Assembly (NCBI GenBank): GCA_941918925.1
Contig: OW799233.1
Coordinates: forward strand, 6,378,001 to 6,442,000
DNA: 64,000 nt
Source of the DNA: Phyto melanocephala
Lineage: Eukaryota > Arthropoda > Insecta > Diptera > Rhinophoridae
Direction of reading: 5' to 3'
The notes under the pieces were generated by a model. The model was not told the origin of the DNA. It saw only the letters and a list, made by a program, of their open reading frames with translations, and did no database searches. Shown piece by piece: positions 56,481 to 64,000 of the stretch. Position numbers and translations under genes: made by a program. Numbering within the stretch: position 1 is the first letter of the stretch; every line of letters begins with the position of its first letter.

Positions 56481-59400
56481 GAAACTTGAAACTTCAGTCA
56501 TTTAATGCACTAATTCTAATCATTTTGCTGATTTTAAAAACCCAACTATTTTAAATATAGAGACTAATTACAGACGTAGATATTTATTAGAAATGTTACC
56601 GATGATAAAAGTGCCATCTACACAAAGTATTAATTATAGCACAAAAACAAAAAATGTTGCACAAAATCAAAGGCTATAAGTTAATATAATCTGGAATTGT
56701 GTTTGTCTTTTTATCAGTTTGTTGTAATGTAACATATAAATATTTTTTTTATGAATATATTATACACTATAAATGGTTTTGACTCTTTAAACTTAAAATA
56801 TTCCCAACGTGATAGCGAAGTATCGGTATAAAATTAAATTATTTTTATAAAAAAGCTGATCTCAAGCTTAATAAATAAAACATTTAATTGGTATTAAAAA
56901 AGAAAGATTAAAAACATTTACATAATATTATAAAAGAAGTATTTTGTAGAAAGAGTTATCACATACAATTCGAAATTAATGATGACATGCCACAATTAGC
57001 GTTCAAAGGTTCAATAATTTGATAACACACTGTATAACCAGTACATAATAAATATTAAACCAATTATCTCAAATACACCCTCAATTCAAATACAGCAACA
57101 ACATAGCAACAATATATTATGGACAAATTACGTACACATGCAAACAATGTCCACAATTAAGCGTGTACACAAAGGCGGTTTCTTTATTTTGTTGGAGTTG
57201 GAGGTATTTAAAATGTTAAATTATACTTTTTGATAATGAGTTAATTAAAGCAAATTTATAATTTGTTAGAGGTAAAAGTTAGTTTACATTAAGGAAAATT
57301 ACACATTTAATGATTGGTATCAAGTAGAGAAAAATTATATTGTGTTTGGAAAAGGGATAGTTTTTGTTGAAGACTGGCTGGAATTAACAAAAGGGTTTGC
57401 GGTGTATAAAAGGAAACAGTTTTTTAAAAGACGACATTTTGTCATGTCGCCATGTTTTAAAATGTTTTAAGTATAAGTGTGAGTGTGCGTTCATATGTTT
57501 CAAAAATTTAATGTCCCAGGACAAGAGGTCAGAAAATTAAGAATCCTCTATACAGTTATACTTTATTTGATTAACTGTTGAATTGGCATATCCACAAAAC
57601 TCTTTTACAGATTGCTAGAACGAATACAATAAAGAAAACCACAATGGGTAAAATTGTTCGAACTCTTATTAGATGATGAATTTATTTATATGCGGCAATT
57701 GTGTTCGTTTTTATGCAAATATTTTGAAAGATGTTTAAAAAGAAAAACGTTAAAAAAATTAAACTTTAATAATCAGGATACTAAAACTGGTATTATATTA
57801 CAAGAGAATCAATATGGGGAAAAAAATTAAAATTATGTTGGTAATAATAATATAATAATAAATTATATATTTTTAATCTTTTTTTAAAATTAATAACAAT
57901 TTATGAAAAGAGTTATTTGTTCACAAAAAATATTCTTAACCGATAATATTCTAGAATAAGATTGTAAAATAGAAACTTTTTACGACTTACGTTATTACAA
58001 ATCAGCTTGTCAATTAGGTTTTAAGTTAACTTAAATAATTGTTATGAAAATTGCTTCAATACTATTAAAGTTATTTGTACTTAATTCAAATAGCTGACAA
58101 GCAAAAGTTATAAAATTCGCTCGTGAACAGGAAGTGTTAAATGTTAATTTTATTCTTACACCCACTCCTTTTCCAGCTACTTGTCTGTGACTGATAATAA
58201 ATACCTGATGATAAGGCAGTCGTAAAATATGTTCATTACACACACACACACACAGACGCACATTAATACTAATAAATGTTAACTTCTGTTATTTAAGTGT
58301 GTATGCTTACCTCCGGTTTTTGATTTTATTACTTAAATATTGCGTGTTTAACATTGATTGTTATCCTTTGCTATTCGATTTGTGCTATTAATCCCATCAT
58401 TAACATAAAGACTCCGAAAGTGTTAAGACACTGTCTTTAGCATTCAAAACAAACAAGCCAATAGGAGCCACCACATTGTAGACATTTACGTTGATGACTG
58501 ATTATCTAGTAAAACATTTAAAATTCATTAAAATGCTAATTTGGTATTTTTCAAATTTATAACTTTCAATGAACTTTAACGATAATAGCAATAGCAATAA
58601 CAATAACAATAGTTCTATTTGCTACCAACATTTAAGGAAAGTGCTTATCCAATTTGCATGTTATAAACTGTGGCATACCTTTTGAGACTCTTTTGTAAAT
58701 GTGAATAGATTTTAAGGATTTTTTGTATTGTTTCTCTTAAAAACGTTTTTCTTCTCTTTTTTCTTTTTAACTTGAAATAAAAAATAAAAAAAAGAAGAAA
58801 CAACTTTAGAATCAATGCTTGATTGGAAATAAAATTGTATCCCAGTAAAATCTCGGTAATGACTTGCTCTTACTAAACAACATACTTTTCAATGACTTAT
58901 ACATATCGTCTGTCTTACCAGGAAGTGTTTTACTAATGATCATATCATAGAACGACGATATGATATGATTGTTAAATTCTTATTGTGTTAAAAATATTTA
59001 GCCACTGAACTGATTATATTAATACAAGTTACTCGAAGTTATCAGAGATTTTTATATATAAAGGCCTTTGTATCGGCCTTCAATTTACTGCTGCCCAAAT
59101 TTACAATGAGAAATAAAAGACTTATACTAATACACTCAAACAAATAAATGCTTGAGCAAAAGCCATTAGACAATTAAATAAAACTCTTCAATACTATAAA
59201 ATTTTATTTTGTTCATTAAAAATTAACCAAAACTATTTGAAAACACACACCTTTATAGTTTTCAAAAGCAATCAGTTAATTTAGATGTAAACTAACAACA
59301 TTTCAGCGATAACCACGATTTCAAGCACCGACTGGAAGACAAAAGAGAAGCCAACAAATGAAAGTATTGTGCAAACATCATTGGCATAACAATGAAAAAT

Positions 59401-60956
59401 TCTCAGTTGTTTTTTGTGTCTGGATTTTGGTTTGAGGTTATTGTGAAATAGGATATAAAAGGATTAGGTAGCTGAGGATGTGGGCTAACTGGACATTTTG
59501 AAGCTTGTGTAATAGTGTTGGCAATTTGACAAATGAGTTTATACTTGATTAATGAATGTTTCAAAATCATTAAAAACTCTTGACTGAACACAACCATGCT
59601 CCATGGCTGTAACAGCCACCACAACATCAAAGTATTTATTATTGTACTGCCCTACAAATATAAATTAACTTATTTAGTTACAAGTGTTTAAAACATCTCA
59701 GTTTTTAGTGCTGTTTTCACTTGAGTACAATTAAAATATAGAAGCTAAATAAATGTAATTAGTCTTGGGCAAGATAAATTAGGAGTTTGATAAGTTGAAA
59801 GATTGGTTAATTGATTATTGACTGAACTATACAGAAAAACACAATTAAAATTATTAATGGTTAGAAATAAAATAAAGTGTAAAATATGGTTACAACTGCT
59901 ATTTAAGAATAACCAATTTTAACAAAAACAGCAGAAAAACTTTTAAAATCTTTTCTACGTTAATTAAAGACGAATGAGAAATTATATTTAAATTGAATTA
60001 AAATTTTATAGAAAAAGAAAATAAACACCAATTCTACAGTATGAAAATAAATAACATGAAAACTCTTTTTAAGGACGTTTTTGCAGGAATTCTTTTCAAG
60101 AATATAATTCTTATAATGCAAAAATATAAAGACAAAATTAATTGAAAAAAAAATTAAAATTTTAAAAATATTTTTTTGTATAAGAAAAAATTTATAACAA
60201 TTTTTATATTAATGAAAATTAAAAAAATAGATAATAATATTACAAACATTATTAATGAAGGAGAGAGTTAAAAAAACTTAAAAAAAAATACAAAAACTTT
60301 TTAATAAATAAAATTTTACTAAACTAATACTTAACAAATATTAAAAAAAAATACAAATATGTTCGATGAAGCAAAATATTACAAGAATATTTTACTGCAA
60401 AAAGTTTTACAAACAAAAATAAAAATTTTCGACCGTTTTCTATGAAATAAAGAATTTTTACAAATATTTCTGTGCCCAAAAAGGAAAAACTGCTTAAGTC
60501 GACTTAAGCAAATTAAGACAATCACATCAAAGTAATTGCAATCCTGAAATTTAAAACTACCCTCTAGCCGATTTTCATCTATTTGGAACAACTATACTGG
60601 AAAAACTTTTATTTTTTCAAAGAACAATTTCTTTTAAATTGATTAATATTTTATTCGAAATTTATATACAAAATTTTATAATGTTTCATTTATAAGAAAA
60701 AACTAGCGTTTAGTGATTACCAAACAATAATTAATAACAATTCTTTTTTAAAATAGTTTGATCTTCTATACTAATGTTCGAAACTTATTTATCGTCTAGT
60801 ATTGAATGATTTCTAAATCACTAAATATAATTCTTAGTTTCTATTTTTACGTTTAATGCAATCACGCATTGTCATGTCTTTTTGAGAGTTATTCAAAGAC
60901 CGTAGAAAAAGAATTGCATTTAATTTAATTCCTACTGACGTACATATGGGCTAATC
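56481..60956. other. AT-rich DNA, mostly featureless
   Basis: Contains a partial copy of the 50205 MITE arm (56848-56875), a (CA)n run at 58238-58253 and a 20-bp perfect palindrome at 60491-60510. No gene was recognised. Confidence 0.45.
60491..60510. repeat. Perfect 20-bp palindrome
   Basis: TGCTTAAGTCGACTTAAGCA equals its own reverse complement and stands alone in AT-rich DNA. Confidence 0.9.
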
Positions 60957-60957
60957 C

Positions 60958-61320
60958 TGCGTTACGGACGTTACATTCGCAGGCAAATTTGCTTCTTAAG
61001 ATTGACACAGCTGGCGTTCACATTGGAATATTTTCATGAAATTGTTTGCAAAATGCAGTTCTTTGGGAGTACCTTAAAACTTATTTTAAACTTTAACTGT
61101 TTTTGAAAAAAAGTTATGCTAGCTTAAAGTTTCGTTACGGACGTTACACATTTTGTCATTTATGTTTTTTCAAAGAAAGTGTAATAAAGGTATTTCTTTT
61201 TTTTCATCAGATTAAAGTGCATAAAAAACTCTGTTTATAAAGCTAGTTTGGAAAACAAAGCTATTAAAATTCATTCTGTTAAACTTAAAAAACCCTATTT
61301 TCCGTTACGGACGTTACACA
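60958..61320 (+). repeat. CGTTACGGACGTTACA motif, three copies at about 170-bp spacing
   Basis: The 15-mer GTTACGGACGTTACA starts at 60961, 61134 and 61304 (spacing 173 and 170), each preceded by C or GC. Each copy contains two direct CGTTAC hexamers nine bases apart. The sequence between copies is only loosely alike. Confidence 0.8.
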
Positions 61321-62454
61321 CAGTGTACACATTTTAAGTTCACATTGTTAATATATATTAGATAACTAACAAATATGATTTTTATCCTAAATAAAAGAAA
61401 ATTAAACAAATTAAAGTTTTGCTAAGCGCTAAATACTGAAACGACTGTTTTGCCTATTTTTTTGACCATGAAAAATACCCTTTTTTTACAAAAAAAAAAA
61501 ATGAAAGCAAGAGGTACGTTTAGGTAAGCCTCTGCCAAGAACAAATAAACCACCGTAAAACCTTACTGCTTATATATTTTGAAGCTTGAATATGTATCCT
61601 ATTATTGCATTAACAAACATTTGGATTTTGGGCAACTTTAAATTTCTGCCTTTGGCTTAAAATTTTTCGGATTAGCCAATATGTTGGTTATATGAATCAA
61701 AAACATATTTAATATGTTTGTTTATAAATACACTCTACACATTTCATGACGGTACGTACTCGCTTAGTTATAATTGGTTGGTATGCAACGTACACATATG
61801 AGGTATACTACTATTTATTGTAAATCATTTTCATTTTGGATCAAGTTCATTTATTCCATTATTTAATTTCCTTAAATATTTTTTTGATTATATTAAATGT
61901 TAGCCGAGTGGAATACATTTTTAAAACCAGCTACAATGTCATTTGAAATTAGTATTTTTGTTACAATTCAATTAAATTAGAAAAAGGAAATCATAGTACT
62001 TATTTTTAAATTTTTCTTTCTTCTTCTCCTATCAGATGACATTTTTCTAAATGTTCATATTCTTTTGAAATAAAAACTTATTTTAGTTTATAATTTAACT
62101 AAGTATACGAAAATTAATATTTTTTTTATTATTTTTTTAATATAATTCGATATTCCATACAACAAGACTATAAGTATTATAATTATAGTACAGGATAAGA
62201 CATAAGTTGAAATTAAATTTAATCATAATGACAAATATTGTAAAAGGAAAAATTAACATAATTTTAATAACAAGCAAAAAATAATAATAAAAATTATAAT
62301 TAAATATATTTACGAAAAAACTAAAATAAATTTGTATTTTAATTTTTTATGAACCTTTTCAATTTGTATTATATTTTAAATTTTAAAATTTTAGGCTATA
62401 AGTTCAATGTGATAACGACAAGAATATTAAGGAAAAATTAGTCATCCGATACTA
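61321..62454. other. AT-rich DNA with a short non-LTR 3'-end match
   Basis: 61905-61940 (CCGAGTGGAATACATTT, AAAACCAGCTACAATGTCAT) resembles the extreme 3' end of the element at 62455. Otherwise nothing seen. Confidence 0.4.
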
Positions 62455-63190
62455 GCTGAGTGGAATGCATTTTCGAAACCAGCTACGGTTTCATCATCAG
62501 CACTCTTTTGATCAGAACTACAGGTGTTGTGTGTAAATATCAACTATTTAACTCAGTAATGTATTGAAAATTGAAACATAGAATTATTTGTTCTAATTGA
62601 TTTCATGTTATATCAAATACATATCATTGAGTTAGTACGAAATTTACCAACATCTGTTTTTCCTGTATTCTTTTTTGCACGTCATTACCACAAGTTTTAA
62701 TGTTTGCCTTTAGCTCAAGATGTCGCTAAAGCAATTTTTGCAATTATGCAGTTGCATTATATATATGTTACATTTGGGAGAAATGTTTCTGGAGGGCCCT
62801 TTTTAATTGCTCAGCATTGCTTAAAAATTTAATGTTTGTAGGTAACGAGTACCAAAGACATATCAAAGGAATAAAAAACTGACAGTCTGATACCAAAGTT
62901 CGATGTCTTCACTTTATCACGTCATTAGATCTGCGGGAACGAGCAAACGAAATTCGTTCCAAGAAATATGCAGGTTCGTGAGTTTGCATAATTTTATGTA
63001 GTAGTGTTAGTGTTCGTAATTGCAAGAGGTTACAAAAAGATACTGCATATAATTTTGACTCAACGGATGGTATTCGGTCAAACTTCTTTGATCTAAAAAC
63101 ATACCTCACTACTGCATTATAAGTTACATTAAATCTCCTGTAACTTGTGGTATCACAGCTAGAAAAAAATTTCGCATCCATATTCATTCT
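62455..63190 (-). mobile_element. Non-LTR retrotransposon, 3' end with RT C-terminus
   Basis: Minus-strand copy, 5'-truncated at about 63190. The coding end (63187-62768) is followed by about 310 bp of 3' untranslated sequence ending near 62455 with GTTTCGAAAATGCATTCCAC and TCAGCTAGTATCGG. That untranslated part is shared with 24640-25460. Confidence 0.75.
62768..63187 (-). pseudogene. Non-LTR reverse transcriptase C-terminal end, one stop
   Basis: The open frame 63187-62909 reads CDTTSYRRFNVTYNAVVRYV, then FRSKKFDRIPSVESKLYAVS and LTLLHKIMQTHEPAYFLERI, then FARSRRSNDVIK. This is the post-RT C-terminal region common in jockey-superfamily LINEs ('NxxxRYxFxxxRxDRxxxxxxxL...RxLxxFHKxMxTxxPxYLxERLxxARSxR'). 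A single in-frame TGA follows VIK. The same frame then continues RHRTLVSDCQFFIPLI and LPTNIKFLSNAEQLKRALQK to a natural-looking TAA at 62768-62770. The catalytic part of the RT is absent. Confidence 0.75.
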
Positions 63191-63216
63191 TTTTGGGGCT
63201 TTTTTATTACGAAATT

Positions 63217-63250
63217 GAATAAATAAATAAATAAATAAATAAATAAATAT
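63217..63250. repeat. (AATA)n microsatellite
   Basis: Eight uninterrupted AATA units just upstream (minus sense) of the truncated non-LTR copy. Confidence 0.93.
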
Positions 63251-64000
63251 AATAACGTTAAAATTAGATATGTTGTAGCAAGTAAGAAGCGTATCTTAAA
63301 TGGTGTAAAATATTGTGTTTTCCATAGAGTTCTTAAATAGAGTAGGTTTTCCCAGAGACAAAGTTGATGTGACCAGACCACGTTAGCGTATTATCAACAT
63401 AATTCCTAGATTTTTTGTTGATCTCATAACTTCTATTTGTTGATTGTTTAGACAATCTCTTTAATTTTTATATCGCATTATTCAAATGATAATCTTCGTT
63501 TTAAAGGGAATCAATTTTTAAAAGTCATTTAAAAATTTTAAATTTTCTTTTCTGAAAAATAATAAAAACAGTCATAAGCAGATTTGCCTTATTGCCACAG
63601 ATTTATTACAAAGGAAATATAAAAAAAATTAAATAAAAAATTCTATAACAAAACAATTACAACTTTTAAACAAGTTTTTGTTTAAATTTCAAAACGTTTT
63701 AAAACGTTTTTTATCGAGATTTTTTATAAAATAAATAAAAAAAATTTGTTGAAATATTTATTTGATGAAGAAAATTTTACAAAAAAAAAACTTTAAAAAT
63801 ATTAACTAGAATTTTTAATGAAATAAAGCATATCGATGCCTTACTTCCTCAACCTCGTATCTTAAAAAGTAAAATTTTTCAAGAGAGAAAAACGGTTCAT
63901 CTTTTTATACTTCGGTGTTTGGTTAACAGTCTAAATGCAATTATTAAGGAATTGATTGTAGTTATGTATATTAGTAATAATATACTAATTTTTTTTAGTT
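63251..64000. other. AT-rich DNA, no feature recognised
   Basis: No coding, RNA or repeat feature seen up to the window edge. Confidence 0.45.

Noticed and set aside
61240..61330. End of a retrovirus-like LTR
   Set aside because: No paired direct repeat, primer-binding site or polypurine tract was found around the CGTTAC motifs.

Overview
The window looks like non-coding, transposon-filled DNA from a fly (Diptera, Brachycera; a calyptrate such as a blow fly or muscid is the best guess). It is strongly AT-rich, has eukaryotic splice signals and microsatellites, and carries families typical of flies: mini-me-like elements with (GTCY)n stretches, mariner relatives of the DD41D (rosa) type, Tc1, piggyBac, PIF/Harbinger derivatives, tRNA-derived SINEs and several non-LTR retrotransposons. 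The organism assignment is an inference from this family mix. No complete host gene is visible. Only two short stretches look like possible host exons (9272-9410 plus, 26980-27130 minus), and both are tentative. The window may be a long intron or an intergenic region.

Layout. 1-625: decayed RNase H part of a non-LTR element. 2236-2455: rosa-like relic. 3002-5675: piggyBac-like element with an intact 615-residue transposase. 5764-7600: 5'-truncated non-LTR reverse transcriptase with one frameshift. 9272-9410: candidate host exon. 13400-14531: unclassified TIR element. 16031-17673: Tc1-like element with a frameshifted transposase. 19800-20640: rosa-like relic. 20753-23811: mini-me-like element split by a 2.3-kb element made of 142-bp tandem repeats. 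24640-25460: non-LTR 3' end interrupted by a 515-bp Harbinger derivative. 25595-26915: AT-rich dispersed repeat and a tandem duplication. 31502-33422: hairpin MITE, mini-me fragment and a foldback-like element with a 9-bp target duplication. 35576-37458: mini-me-like element containing a 616-bp mariner MITE. 42460-43995: two non-LTR RNase H/C-terminal fragments. 45387-46690: rosa relic with an inverted internal duplication, then a tRNA-derived SINE. 49025-49994: Harbinger derivative keeping pieces of both of its genes. 51541-51744: SINE with an 8-bp target duplication. 52409-54390: rosa relic holding two further nested elements. 54472-55282: the most complete mini-me-like copy. 55624-56480: plus-strand mariner relic. 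62460-63190: non-LTR C-terminus and 3' end. The remaining stretches are AT-rich DNA in which I see nothing specific.

There is no operon-like cooperation between genes. The biology is layered insertion. Several events can be ordered from target duplications and paralogous 'empty sites': a TTA-target MITE entered a rosa copy and a TTAA-target element then used the TTAA formed at the MITE edge; a Harbinger MITE entered a non-LTR 3' end; a tandem-repeat element entered the T-rich tract of a mini-me copy. The only transposase that reads through without a break is the piggyBac-like one, although its left end looks decayed.
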